Notes under the pieces: model-generated
What the model was told of the DNA's origin: nothing
Seen by the model: the letters and a program-made list of their open reading frames with translations, nothing else
Database searches by the model: none
Translations under genes and position numbers: made by a program
Shown: positions 44,701 through 59,700 of the stretch, one piece after another
Numbering within the stretch: the stretch's first letter is position 1
How the letters are laid out: each line of letters begins with the position of its first letter
Assembly (NCBI GenBank): GCA_030063045.1
Contig: JAQSEB010000214.1
Coordinates: forward strand, 124,001 to 188,000
Direction: 5' to 3'
Length of the DNA stretch: 64,000 bases
From: Pratylenchus scribneri
Taxonomy: Eukaryota > Nematoda > Chromadorea > Rhabditida > Pratylenchidae

Positions 44701-47700
44701 GATTGTAATTTTTAGTCAGGATTGTAATTTTTAGTCAGGATTGTAATTTTTAGTCAGGATTGTAATTTTTAGTCAGGATTGTAATTTTTAGTCAGGATTG
44801 TAATTGTAATTGCGATTGTAATTTTTAGTCAGGATTGTAATTGTAATTGCGATTGTAATTTTTAGTTAGGATTGTAATTGTAATTGCGATTGTAATTTTT
44901 AGTCAGGATTGTAATTTTTAGTCAGGATTGTAATTTTTAGTCAGGATTGTAATTTTTAGTCAGGATTGTAATTGTAATTGCGATTGTAATTTTTAGTCAG
45001 GATTGTAATTTTTAGTCAGGATTGTAATTGTAATTGCGATTGTAATTTTTAGTTAGGATTGTAATTTTTAGTCAGGATTGTAATTGTAATTGCGATTGTA
45101 ATTGTAATTGCGATTGTAATTTTTAGTCAGGATTGTAATTTTTAGTCAGGATTGTAATTGTAATTGCGATTGTAATTTTTAGTTAGGATTGTAATTTTTA
45201 GTCAGGATTGTAATTGCGATTGTAATTTTTAGTTAGGATTGTAATTTTTAGTCAGGATTGTAATTGTAATTGCGATTGTAATTTTTAGTTAGGATTGTAA
45301 TTTTTAGTCAGGATTGTAATTGTAATTGCGATTGTAATTTTTAGTTAGGATTGTAATTTTTAGTCAGGATTGTAATTTTTAGTCAGGATTGTAATTGTAA
45401 TTGCGATTGTAATTTTTAGTCAGGATTGTAATTTTTAGTCAGGATTGTAATTTTTAGTCAGGATTGTAATTTTTAGTCAGGATTGTAATTGTAATTGCGA
45501 TTGTAATTTTTAGTCAGGATTGTAATTTTTAGTCAGGATTGTAATTTTTAGTCAGGATTGTAATTGTAATTGCGATTGTAATTTTTAGTCAGGATTGTAA
45601 TTGTAATTGCGATTGTAATTTTTAGTTAGGATTGTAATTGTAATTGCGATTGTAATTTTTAGTCAGGATTGTAATTTTTAGTCAGGATTGTAATTTTTAG
45701 TCAGGATTGTAATTTTTAGTCAGGATTGTAATTGCGATTGTAATTTTTAGTTAGGATTGTAATTTTTAGTCAGGATTGTAATTGTAATTGCGATTGTAAT
45801 TTTTAGTTAGGATTGTAATTTTTAGTCAGGATTGTAATTGTAATTGCGATTGTAATTTTTAGTTAGGATTGTAATTTTTAGTCAGGATTGTAATTTTTAG
45901 TCAGGATTGTAATTGTAATTGCGATTGTAATTTTTAGTTAGGATTGTAATTTTTAGTCAGGATTGTAATTGCGATTGTAATTTTTAGTTAGGATTGTAAT
46001 TTTTAGTCAGGATTGTAATTGCGATTGTAATTTTTAGTTAGGATTGTAATTTTTAGTCAGGATTGTAATTGTAATTGCGATTGTAATTTTTAGTTAGGAT
46101 TGTAATTTTTAGTCAGGATTGTAATTGTAATTGCGATTGTAATTTTTAGTTAGGATTGTAATTTTTAGTCAGGATTGTAATTTTTAGTCAGGATTGTAAT
46201 TGTAATTGCGATTGTAATTTTTAGTCAGGATTGTAATTTTTAGTCAGGATTGTAATTTTTAGTCAGGATTGTAATTTTTAGTCAGGATTGTAATTTTTAG
46301 TCAGGATTGTAATTTTTAGTCAGGATTGTAATTGTAATTGCGATTGTAATTTTTAGTCAGGATTGTAATTGTAATTGCGATTGTAATTTTTAGTTAGGAT
46401 TGTAATTGTAATTGCGATTGTAATTTTTAGTCAGGATTGTAATTTTTAGTCAGGATTGTAATTGTAATTGCGATTGTAATTTTTAGTCAGGATTGTAATT
46501 TTTAGTCAGGATTGTAATTTTTAGTCAGGATTGTAATTTTTAGTCAGGATTGTAATTGTAATTGCGATTGTAATTTTTAGTCAGGATTGTAATTTTTAGT
46601 CAGGATTGTAATTTTTAGTCAGGATTGTAATTGTAATTGCGATTGTAATTTTTAGTCAGGATTGTAATTTTTAGTCAGGATTGTAATTTTTAGTCAGGAT
46701 TGTAATTTTTAGTCAGGATTGTAATTTTTAGTCAGGATTGTAATTGTAATTGAGATTGTAATTTTTAGTCAGGATTGTAATTTTTAGTCAGGATTGTAAT
46801 ATTTAGTCAGGATTGTAATTTTTAGTCAGGATTGTAATTGTAATTGCGATTGTAATTTTTAGTTAGGATTGTAATTTTTAGTCAGGATTGTAATTGTAAT
46901 TGCGATTGTAATTTTTAGTTAGGATTGTAATTTTTAGTCAGGATTGTAATTTTTAGTCAGGATTGTAATTGTAATTGCGATTGTAATTTTTAGTCAGGAT
47001 TGTAATTTTTAGTCAGGATTGTAATTTTTAGTCAGGATTGTAATTTTTAGTCAGGATTGTAATTTTTAGTCAGGATTGTAATTGTAATTGCGATTGTAAT
47101 TTTTAGTCAGGATTGTAATTGTAATTGCGATTGTAATTTTTAGTTAGGATTGTAATTGTAATTGCGATTGTAATTTTTAGTCAGGATTGTAATTTTTAGT
47201 CAGGATTGTAATTTTTAGTCAGGATTGTAATTGTAATTGCGATTGTAATTTTTAGTCAGGATTGTAATTGTAATTGCGATTGTAATTTTTAGTCAGGATT
47301 GTAATTTTTAGTTAGGATTGTAATTGTAATTGCGATTGTAATTTTTAGTCAGGATTGTAATTTTTAGTCAGGATTGTAATTTTTAGTCAGGATTGTAATT
47401 TTTAGTCAGGATTGTAATTTTTAGTCAGGATTGTAATTTTTAGTCAGGATTGTAATTTTTAGTCAGGATTGTAATTGTAATTGCGATTGTAATTTTTAGT
47501 CAGGATTGTAATTTTTAGTCAGGATTGTAATTTTTAGTCAGGATTGTAATTTTTAGTCAGGATTGTAATTGTAATTGCGATTGTAATTTTTAGTCAGGAT
47601 TGTAATTTTTAGTCAGGATTGTAATTTTTAGTCAGGATTGTAATTTTTAGTCAGGATTGTAATTGTAATTGCGATTGTAATTTTTAGTCAGGATTGTAAT

Positions 47701-50700
47701 TTTTAGTCAGGATTGTAATTTTTAGTCAGGATTGTAATTTTTAGTCAGGATTGTAATTGTAATTGCGATTGTAATTTTTAGTCAGGATTGTAATTTTTAG
47801 TCAGGATTGTAATTTTTAGTCAGGATTGTAATTTTTAGTCAGGATTGTAATTGTAATTGCGATTGTAATTTTTAGTCAGGATTGTAATTGTAATTGCGAT
47901 TGTAATTTTTAGTTAGGATTGTAATTGTAATTGCGATTGTAATTTTTAGTCAGGATTGTAATTTTTAGTCAGGATTGTAATTTTTAGTCAGGATTGTAAT
48001 TGCGATTGTAATTTTTAGTTAGGATTGTAATTTTTAGTCAGGATTGTAATTGTAATTGCGATTGTAATTTTTAGTTAGGATTGTAATTTTTAGTCAGGAT
48101 TGTAATTGCGATTGTAATTTTTAGTTAGGATTGTAATTTTTAGTCAGGATTGTAATTGTAATTGCGATTGTAATTTTTAGTTAGGATTGTAATTTTTAGT
48201 CAGGATTGTAATTTTTAGTCAGGATTGTAATTGTAATTGCGATTGTAATTTTTAGTCAGGATTGTAATTTTTAGTCAGGATTGTAATTTTTAGTCAGGAT
48301 TGTAATTTTTAGTCAGGATTGTAATTGTAATTGCGATTGTAATTTTTAGTCAGGATTGTAATTTTTAGTCAGGATTGTAATTTTTAGTCAGGATTGTAAT
48401 TTTTAGTCAGGATTGTAATTTTTAGTCAGGATTGTAATTGTAATTGCGATTGTAATTTTTAGTCAGGATTGTAATTGTAATTGCGATTGTAATTTTTAGT
48501 TAGGATTGTAATTGTAATTGCGATTGTAATTTTTAGTCAGGATTGTAATTTTTAGTCAGGATTGTAATTTTTAGTCAGGATTGTAATTTTTAGTCAGGAT
48601 TGTAATTGTAATTGCGATTGTAATTTTTAGTCAGGATTGTAATTTTTAGTCAGGATTGTAATTGTAATTGCGATTGTAATTTTTAGTTAGGATTGTAATT
48701 TTTAGTCAGGATTGTAATTGTAATTGCGATTGTAATTGTAATTGCGATTGTAATTTTTAGTCAGGATTGTAATTTTTAGTCAGGATTGTAATTGTAATTG
48801 CGATTGTAATTTTTAGTTAGGATTGTAATTTTTAGTCAGGATTGTAATTGCGATTGTAATTTTTAGTTAGGATTGTAATTTTTAGTCAGGATTGTAATTG
48901 TAATTGCGATTGTAATTTTTAGTTAGGATTGTAATTTTTAGTCAGGATTGTAATTGTAATTGCGATTGTAATTTTTAGTTAGGATTGTAATTTTTAGTCA
49001 GGATTGTAATTTTTAGTCAGGATTGTAATTGTAATTGCGATTGTAATTTTTAGTCAGGATTGTAATTTTTAGTCAGGATTGTAATTTTTAGTCAGGATTG
49101 TAATTTTTAGTCAGGATTGTAATTGTAATTGCGATTGTAATTTTTAGTCAGGATTGTAATTTTTAGTCAGGATTGTAATTTTTAGTCAGGATTGTAATTG
49201 TAATTGCGATTGTAATTTTTAGTCAGGATTGTAATTGTAATTGCGATTGTAATTTTTAGTTAGGATTGTAATTGTAATTGCGATTGTAATTTTTAGTCAG
49301 GATTGTAATTTTTAGTCAGGATTGTAATTTTTAGTCAGGATTGTAATTTTTAGTCAGGATTGTAATTGCGATTGTAATTTTTAGTTAGGATTGTAATTTT
49401 TAGTCAGGATTGTAATTGTAATTGCGATTGTAATTTTTAGTTAGGATTGTAATTTTTAGTCAGGATTGTAATTGTAATTGCGATTGTAATTTTTAGTTAG
49501 GATTGTAATTTTTAGTCAGGATTGTAATTTTTAGTCAGGATTGTAATTGTAATTGCGATTGTAATTTTTAGTTAGGATTGTAATTTTTAGTCAGGATTGT
49601 AATTGCGATTGTAATTTTTAGTTAGGATTGTAATTTTTAGTCAGGATTGTAATTGCGATTGTAATTTTTAGTTAGGATTGTAATTTTTAGTCAGGATTGT
49701 AATTGTAATTGCGATTGTAATTTTTAGTTAGGATTGTAATTTTTAGTCAGGATTGTAATTGTAATTGCGATTGTAATTTTTAGTTAGGATTGTAATTTTT
49801 AGTCAGGATTGTAATTTTTAGTCAGGATTGTAATTGTAATTGCGATTGTAATTTTTAGTCAGGATTGTAATTTTTAGTCAGGATTGTAATTTTTAGTCAG
49901 GATTGTAATTTTTAGTCAGGATTGTAATTTTTAGTCAGGATTGTAATTTTTAGTCAGGATTGTAATTGTAATTGCGATTGTAATTTTTAGTCAGGATTGT
50001 AATTGTAATTGCGATTGTAATTTTTAGTTAGGATTGTAATTGTAATTGCGATTGTAATTTTTAGTCAGGATTGTAATTTTTAGTCAGGATTGTAATTGTA
50101 ATTGCGATTGTAATTTTTAGTCAGGATTGTAATTTTTAGTCAGGATTGTAATTTTTAGTCAGGATTGTAATTTTTAGTCAGGATTGTAATTGTAATTGCG
50201 ATTGTAATTTTTAGTCAGGATTGTAATTTTTAGTCAGGATTGTAATTTTTAGTCAGGATTGTAATTGTAATTGCGATTGTAATTTTTAGTCAGGATTGTA
50301 ATTTTTAGTCAGGATTGTAATTTTTAGTCAGGATTGTAATTTTTAGTCAGGATTGTAATTTTTAGTCAGGATTGTAATTGTAATTGAGATTGTAATTTTT
50401 AGTCAGGATTGTAATTTTTAGTCAGGATTGTAATATTTAGTCAGGATTGTAATTTTTAGTCAGGATTGTAATTGTAATTGCGATTGTAATTTTTAGTTAG
50501 GATTGTAATTTTTAGTCAGGATTGTAATTGTAATTGCGATTGTAATTTTTAGTTAGGATTGTAATTTTTAGTCAGGATTGTAATTTTTAGTCAGGATTGT
50601 AATTGTAATTGCGATTGTAATTTTTAGTCAGGATTGTAATTTTTAGTCAGGATTGTAATTTTTAGTCAGGATTGTAATTTTTAGTCAGGATTGTAATTTT

Positions 50701-53700
50701 TAGTCAGGATTGTAATTGTAATTGCGATTGTAATTTTTAGTCAGGATTGTAATTGTAATTGCGATTGTAATTTTTAGTTAGGATTGTAATTGTAATTGCG
50801 ATTGTAATTTTTAGTCAGGATTGTAATTTTTAGTCAGGATTGTAATTTTTAGTCAGGATTGTAATTGTAATTGCGATTGTAATTTTTAGTCAGGATTGTA
50901 ATTGTAATTGCGATTGTAATTTTTAGTTAGGATTGTAATTGTAATTGCGATTGTAAATTTTAGTCAGGATTGTAATTTTTAGTCAGGATTGTAATTTTTA
51001 GTCAGGATTGTAATTTTTAGTCAGGATTGTAATTGCGATTGTAATTTTTAGTTAGGATTGTAATTTTTAGTCAGGATTGTAATTGTAATTGCGATTGTAA
51101 TTTTTAGTTAGGATTGTAATTTTTAGTCAGGATTGTAATTGTAATTGCGATTGTAATTTTTAGTTAGGATTGTAATTTTTAGTCAGGATTGTAATTTTTA
51201 GTCAGGATTGTAATTGTAATTGCGATTGTAATTTTTAGTTAGGATTGTAATTTTTAGTCAGGATTGTAATTGCGATTGTAATTTTTAGTTAGGATTGTAA
51301 TTTTTAGTCAGGATTGTAATTGCGATTGTAATTTTTAGTTAGGATTGTAATTTTTAGTCAGGATTGTAATTGTAATTGCGATTGTAATTTTTAGTTAGGA
51401 TTGTAATTTTTAGTCAGGATTGTAATTGTAATTGCGATTGTAATTTTTAGTTAGGATTGTAATTTTTAGTCAGGATTGTAATTTTTAGTCAGGATTGTAA
51501 TTGTAATTGCGATTGTAATTTTTAGTCAGGATTGTAATTTTTAGTCAGGATTGTAATTTTTAGTCAGGATTGTAATTTTTAGTCAGGATTGTAATTTTTA
51601 GTCAGGATTGTAATTTTTAGTCAGGATTGTAATTGTAATTGCGATTGTAATTTTTAGTCAGGATTGTAATTGTAATTGCGATTGTAATTTTTAGTTAGGA
51701 TTGTAATTGTAATTGCGATTGTAATTTTTAGTCAGGATTGTAATTTTTAGTCAGGATTGTAATTGTAATTGCGATTGTAATTTTTAGTCAGGATTGTAAT
51801 TTTTAGTCAGGATTGTAATTTTTAGTCAGGATTGTAATTTTTAGTCAGGATTGTAATTGTAATTGCGATTGTAATTTTTAGTCAGGATTGTAATTTTTAG
51901 TCAGGATTGTAATTTTTAGTCAGGATTGTAATTTTTAGTCAGGATTGTAATTGTAATTGCGATTGTAATTTTTAGTCAGGATTGTAATTTTTAGTCAGGA
52001 TTGTAATTTTTAGTCAGGATTGTAATTTTTAGTCAGGATTGTAATTTTTAGTCAGGATTGTAATTGTAATTGCGATTGTAATTTTTAGTCAGGATTGTAA
52101 TTTTTAGTCAGGATTGTAATTTTTAGTCAGGATTGTAATTTTTAGTCAGGATTGTAATTTTTAGTCAGGATTGTAATTGTAATTGCGATTGTAATTTTTA
52201 GTCAGGATTGTAATTGTAATTGCGATTGTAATTTTTAGTTAGGATTGTAATTGTAATTGCGATTGTAATTTTTAGTCAGGATTGTAATTTTTAGTCAGGA
52301 TTGTAATTTTTAGTCAGGATTGTAATTTTTAGTCAGGATTGTAATTGCGATTGTAATTTTTAGTTAGGATTGTAATTTTTAGTCAGGATTGTAATTGTAA
52401 TTGCGATTGTAATTTTTAGTTAGGATTGTAATTTTTAGTCAGGATTGTAATTGTAATTGCGATTGTAATTTTTAGTTAGGATTGTAATTTTTAGTCAGGA
52501 TTGTAATTTTTAGTCAGGATTGTAATTGTAATTGCGATTGTAATTTTTAGTTAGGATTGTAATTTTTAGTCAGGATTGTAATTGCGATTGTAATTTTTAG
52601 TTAGGATTGTAATTTTTAGTCAGGATTGTAATTTTTAGTCAGGATTGTAATTTTTAGTCAGGATTGTAATTTTTAGTCAGGATTGTAATTGTAATTGCGA
52701 TTGTAATTTTTAGTCAGGATTGTAATTTTTAGTCAGGATTGTAATTTTTAGTCAGGATTGTAATTTTTAGTCAGGATTGTAATTGTAATTGCGATTGTAA
52801 TTTTTAGTCAGGATTGTAATTTTTAGTCAGGATTGTAATTTTTAGTCAGGATTGTAATTTTTAGTCAGGATTGTAATTTTTAGTCAGGATTGTAATTTTT
52901 AGTCAGGATTGTAATTGTAATTGCGATTGTAATTTTTAGTCAGGATTGTAATTGTAATTGCGATTGTAATTTTTAGTTAGGATTGTAATTGTAATTGCGA
53001 TTGTAATTTTTAGTCAGGATTGTAATTTTTAGTCAGGATTGTAATTTTTAGTCAGGATTGTAATTTTTAGTCAGGATTGTAATTGTAATTGCGATTGTAA
53101 TTTTTAGTCAGGATTGTAATTTTTAGTCAGGATTGTAATTTTTAGTCAGGATTGTAATTTTTAGTCAGGATTGTAATTGTAATTGCGATTGTAATTTTTA
53201 GTCAGGATTGTAATTTTTAGTCAGGATTGTAATTGTAATTGCGATTGTAATTTTTAGTCAGGATTGTAATTTTTAGTCAGGATTGTAATTGTAATTGCGA
53301 TTGTAATTTTTAGTTAGGATTGTAATTTTTAGTCAGGATTGTAATTGCGATTGTAATTTTTAGTTAGGATTGTAATTTTTAGTCAGGATTGTAATTGTAA
53401 TTGCGATTGTAATTTTTAGTTAGGATTGTAATTTTTAGTCAGGATTGTAATTTTTAGTCAGGATTGTAATTGTAATTGCGATTGTAATTTTTAGTCAGGA
53501 TTGTAATTTTTAGTCAGGATTGTAATTTTTAGTCAGGATTGTAATTTTTAGTCAGGATTGTAATTTTTAGTCAGGATTGTAATTTTTAGTCAGGATTGTA
53601 ATTGTAATTGCGATTGTAATTTTTAGTCAGGATTGTAATTGTAATTGCGATTGTAATTTTTAGTTAGGATTGTAATTGTAATTGCGATTGTAATTTTTAG

Positions 53701-56700
53701 TCAGGATTGTAATTTTTAGTCAGGATTGTAATTTTTAGTCAGGATTGTAATTTTTAGTCAGGATTGTAATTGTAATTGCGATTGTAATTTTTAGTCAGGA
53801 TTGTAATTTTTAGTCAGGATTGTAATTTTTAGTCAGGATTGTAATTTTTAGTCAGGATTGTAATTGTAATTGCGATTGTAATTTTTAGTCAGGATTGTAA
53901 TTTTTAGTCAGGATTGTAATTTTTAGTCAGGATTGTAATTTTTAGTCAGGATTGTAATTGTAATTGCGATTGTAATTTTTAGTCAGGATTGTAATTTTTA
54001 GTCAGGATTGTAATTTTTAGTCAGGATTGTAATTTTTAGTCAGGATTGTAATTTTTAGTCAGGATTGTAATTGTAATTGCGATTGTAATTTTTAGTCAGG
54101 ATTGTAATTTTTAGTCAGGATTGTAATTTTTAGTCAGGATTGTAATTTTTAGTCAGGATTGTAATTTTTAGTCAGGATTGTAATTGTAATTGCGATTGTA
54201 ATTTTTAGTCAGGATTGTAATTGTAATTGCGATTGTAATTTTTAGTTAGGATTGTAATTGTAATTGCGATTGTAATTTTTAGTCAGGATTGTAATTTTTA
54301 GTCAGGATTGTAATTTTTAGTCAGGATTGTAATTTTTAGTCAGGATTGTAATTGCGATTGTAATTTTTAGTTAGGATTGTAATTTTTAGTCAGGATTGTA
54401 ATTGTAATTGCGATTGTAATTTTTAGTTAGGATTGTAATTTTTAGTCAGGATTGTAATTGTAATTGCGATTGTAATTTTTAGTTAGGATTGTAATTTTTA
54501 GTCAGGATTGTAATTTTTAGTCAGGATTGTAATTGTAATTGCGATTGTAATTTTTAGTTAGGATTGTAATTTTTAGTCAGGATTGTAATTGCGATTGTAA
54601 TTTTTAGTTAGGATTGTAATTTTTAGTCAGGATTGTAATTTTTAGTCAGGATTGTAATTTTTAGTCAGGATTGTAATTTTTAGTCAGGATTGTAATTGTA
54701 ATTGCGATTGTAATTTTTAGTCAGGATTGTAATTTTTAGTCAGGATTGTAATTTTTAGTCAGGATTGTAATTTTTAGTCAGGATTGTAATTGTAATTGCG
54801 ATTGTAATTTTTAGTCAGGATTGTAATTTTTAGTCAGGATTGTAATTTTTAGTCAGGATTGTAATTTTTAGTCAGGATTGTAATTGTAATTGCGATTGTA
54901 ATTTTTAGTCAGGATTGTAATTTTTAGTCAGGATTGTAATTTTTAGTCAGGATTGTAATTTTTAGTCAGGATTGTAATTTTTAGTCAGGATTGTAATTGT
55001 AATTGCGATTGTAATTTTTAGTCAGGATTGTAATTTTTAGTCAGGATTGTAATTTTTAGTCAGGATTGTAATTTTTAGTCAGGATTGTAATTTTTAGTCA
55101 GGATTGTAATTGTAATTGCGATTGTAATTTTTAGTCAGGATTGTAATTGTAATTGCGATTGTAATTTTTAGTTAGGATTGTAATTGTAATTGCGATTGTA
55201 ATTTTTAGTCAGGATTGTAATTTTTAGTCAGGATTGTAATTTTTAGTCAGGATTGTAATTTTTAGTCAGGATTGTAATTGCGATTGTAATTTTTAGTTAG
55301 GATTGTAATTTTTAGTCAGGATTGTAATTGTAATTGCGATTGTAATTTTTAGTTAGGATTGTAATTTTTAGTCAGGATTGTAATTGTAATTGCGATTGTA
55401 ATTTTTAGTTAGGATTGTAATTTTTAGTCAGGATTGTAATTTTTAGTCAGGATTGTAATTGTAATTGCGATTGTAATTTTTAGTTAGGATTGTAATTTTT
55501 AGTCAGGATTGTAATTGCGATTGTAATTTTTAGTTAGGATTGTAATTTTTAGTCAGGATTGTAATTGTAATTGCGATTGTAATTTTTAGTTAGGATTGTA
55601 ATTTTTAGTCAGGATTGTAATTGTAATTGCGATTGTAATTTTTAGTTAGGATTGTAATTTTTAGTCAGGATTGTAATTTTTAGTCAGGATTGTAATTGTA
55701 ATTGCGATTGTAATTTTTAGTTAGGATTGTAATTTTTAGTCAGGATTGTAATTGTAATTGCGATTGTAATTTTTAGTTAGGATTGTAATTTTTAGTCAGG
55801 ATTGTAATTTTTAGTCAGGATTGTAATTGTAATTGCGATTGTAATTTTTAGTCAGGATTGTAATTTTTAGTCAGGATTGTAATTTTTAGTCAGGATTGTA
55901 ATTTTTAGTCAGGATTGTAATTTTTAGTCAGGATTGTAATTGTAATTGCGATTGTAATTTTTAGTCAGGATTGTAATTGTAATTGCGATTGTAATTTTTA
56001 GTTAGGATTGTAATTGTAATTGCGATTGTAATTTTTAGTCAGGATTGTAATTTTTAGTCAGGATTGTAATTTTTAGTCAGGATTGTAATTTTTAGTCAGG
56101 ATTGTAATTTTTAGTCAGGATTGTAATTTTTAGTCAGGATTGTAATTGTAATTGCGATTGTAATTTTTAGTCAGGATTGTAATTTTTAGTCAGGATTGTA
56201 ATTTTTAGTCAGGATTGTAATTTTTAGTCAGGATTGTAATTGTAATTGCGATTGTAATTTTTAGTCAGGATTGTAATTTTTAGTCAGGATTGTAATTTTT
56301 AGTCAGGATTGTAATTTTTAGTCAGGATTGTAATTTTTAGTCAGGATTGTAATTTTTAGTCAGGATTGTAATTTTTAGTCAGGATTGTAATTTTTAGTCA
56401 GGATTGTAATTGTAATTGCGATTGTAATTTTTAGTTAGGATTGTAATTTTTAGTCAGGATTGTAATTGTAATTGCGATTGTAATTTTTAGTTAGGATTGT
56501 AATTTTTAGTCAGGATTGTAATTGTAATTGCGATTGTAATTTTTAGTTAGGATTGTAATTTTTAGTCAGGATTGTAATTGCGATTGTAATTTTTAGTTAG
56601 GATTGTAATTTTTAGTCAGGATTGTAATTGTAATTGCGATTGTAATTTTTAGTTAGGATTGTAATTTTTAGTCAGGATTGTAATTGTAATTGCGATTGTA

Positions 56701-59700
56701 ATTTTTAGTTAGGATTGTAATTTTTAGTCAGGATTGTAATTTTTAGTCAGGATTGTAATTGTAATTGCGATTGTAATTTTTAGTCAGGATTGTAATTTTT
56801 AGTCAGGATTGTAATTTTTAGTCAGGATTGTAATTTTTAGTCAGGATTGTAATTGTAATTGCGATTGTAATTTTTAGTCAGGATTGTAATTTTTAGTCAG
56901 GATTGTAATTTTTAGTCAGGATTGTAATTTTTAGTCAGGATTGTAATTTTTAGTCAGGATTGTAATTGTAATTGCGATTGTAATTTTTAGTCAGGATTGT
57001 AATTGTAATTGCGATTGTAATTTTTAGTTAGGATTGTAATTGTAATTGCGATTGTAATTTTTAGTCAGGATTGTAATTTTTAGTCAGGATTGTAATTTTT
57101 AGTCAGGATTGTAATTTTTAGTCAGGATTGTAATTGCGATTGTAATTTTTAGTTAGGATTGTAATTTTTAGTCAGGATTGTAATTGTAATTGCGATTGTA
57201 ATTTTTAGTTAGGATTGTAATTTTTAGTCAGGATTGTAATTGTAATTGCGATTGTAATTTTTAGTTAGGATTGTAATTTTTAGTCAGGATTGTAATTTTT
57301 AGTCAGGATTGTAATTGTAATTGCGATTGTAATTTTTAGTTAGGATTGTAATTTTTAGTCAGGATTGTAATTGCGATTGTAATTTTTAGTTAGGATTGTA
57401 ATTTTTAGTCAGGATTGTAATTGTAATTGCGATTGTAATTTTTAGTTAGGATTGTAATTTTTAGTCAGGATTGTAATTGTAATTGCGATTGTAATTTTTA
57501 GTTAGGATTGTAATTTTTAGTCAGGATTGTAATTTTTAGTCAGGATTGTAATTGTAATTGCGATTGTAATTTTTAGTCAGGATTGTAATTTTTAGTCAGG
57601 ATTGTAATTTTTAGTCAGGATTGTAATTTTTAGTCAGGATTGTAATTGTAATTGCGATTGTAATTTTTAGTCAGGATTGTAATTTTTAGTCAGGATGTAA
57701 TTTTTAGTCAGGATTGTAATTTTTAGTCAGGATTGTAATTTTTAGTCAGGATTGTAATTGTAATTGCGATTGTAATTTTTAGTCAGGATTGTAATTGTAA
57801 TTGCGATTGTAATTTTTAGTTAGGATTGTAATTGTAATTGCGATTGTAATTTTTAGTCAGGATTGTAATTTTTAGTCAGGATTGTAATTTTTAGTCAGGA
57901 TTGTAATTTTTAGTCAGGATTGTAATTTTTAGTCAGGGTTGTAATTTTTAGTCAGGATTGTAATTGTAATTGCGATTGTAATTTTTAGTCAGGATTGTAA
58001 TTGTAATTGCGATTGTAATTTTTAGTCAGGATTGTAATTTTTAGTCAGGATTGTAATTTTTAGTCAGGATTGTAATTTTTAGTCAGGATTGTAATTGCGA
58101 TTGTAATTTTTAGTTAGGATTGTAATTTTTAGTCAGGATTGTAATTGTAATTGCGATTGTAATTTTTAGTTAGGATTGTAATTTTTAGTCAGGATTGTAA
58201 TTGTAATTGCGATTGTAATTTTTAGTTAGGATTGTAATTTTTAGTCAGGATTGTAATTTTTAGTCAGGATTGTAATTGTAATTGCGATTGTAATTTTTAG
58301 TTAGGATTGTAATTTTTAGTCAGGATTGTAATTCCGATTGTAATTTTTAGTTAGGATTGTAATTTTTAGTCAGGATTGTAATTGTAATTGCGATTGTAAT
58401 TTTTAGTTAGGATTGTAATTTTTAGTCAGGATTGTAATTGTAATTGCGATTGTAATTTTTAGTTAGGATTGTAATTTTTAGTCAGGATTGTAATTTTTAG
58501 TCAGGATTGTAATTGTAATTGCGATTGTAATTTTTAGTCAGGATTGTAATTTTTAGTCAGGATTGTAATTTTTAGTCAGGATTGTAATTTTTAGTCAGGA
58601 TTGTAATTGTAATTGCGATTGTAATTTTTAGTCAGGATTGTAATTTTTAGTCAGGATTGTAATTTTTAGTCAGGATTGTAATTGTAATTGCGATTGTAAT
58701 TTTTAGTCAGGATTGTAATTGTAATTGCGATTGTAATTTTTAGTTAGGATTGTAATTGTAATTGCGATTGTAATTTTTAGTCAGGATTGTAATTTTTAGT
58801 CAGGATTGTAATTTTTAGTCAGGATTGTAATTTTTAGTCAGGATTGTAATTTTTAGTCAGGATTGTAATTGTAATTGCGATTGTAATTTTTAGTCAGGAT
58901 TGTAATTTTTAGTCAGGATTGTAATTTTTAGTCAGGATTGTAATTTTTAGTCAGGATTGTAATTGTAATTGCGATTGTAATTTTTAGTCAGGATTGTAAT
59001 TTTTAGTCAGGATTGTAATTTTTAGTCAGGATTGTAATTTTTAGTCAGGATTGTAATTTTTAGTCAGGATTGTAATTGTAATTGCGATTGTAATTTTTAG
59101 TCAGGATTGTAATTTTTAGTCAGGATTGTAATTTTTAGTCAGGATTGTAATTTTTAGTCAGGATTGTAATTGTAATTGCGATTGTAATTTTTAGTCAGGA
59201 TTGTAATTGTAATTGCGATTGTAATTTTTAGTTAGGATTGTAATTGTAATTGCGATTGTAATTTTTAGTCAGGATTGTAATTTTTAGTCAGGATTGTAAT
59301 TTTTAGTCAGGATTGTAATTTTTAGTCAGGATTGTAATTGCGATTGTAATTTTTAGTTAGGATTGTAATTTTTAGTCAGGATTGTAATTGTAATTGCGAT
59401 TGTAATTTTTAGTTAGGATTGTAATTTTTAGTCAGGATTGTAATTGTAATTGCGATTGTAATTTTTAGTTAGGATTGTAATTTTTAGTCAGGATTGTAAT
59501 TTTTAGTCAGGATTGTAATTGTAATTGCGATTGTAATTTTTAGTTAGGATTGTAATTTTTAGTCAGGATTGTAATTGCGATTGTAATTTTTAGTTAGGAT
59601 TGTAATTTTTAGTCAGGATTGTAATTGTAATTGCGATTGTAATTTTTAGTTAGGATTGTAATTTTTAGTCAGGATTGTAATTGTAATTGCGATTGTAATT

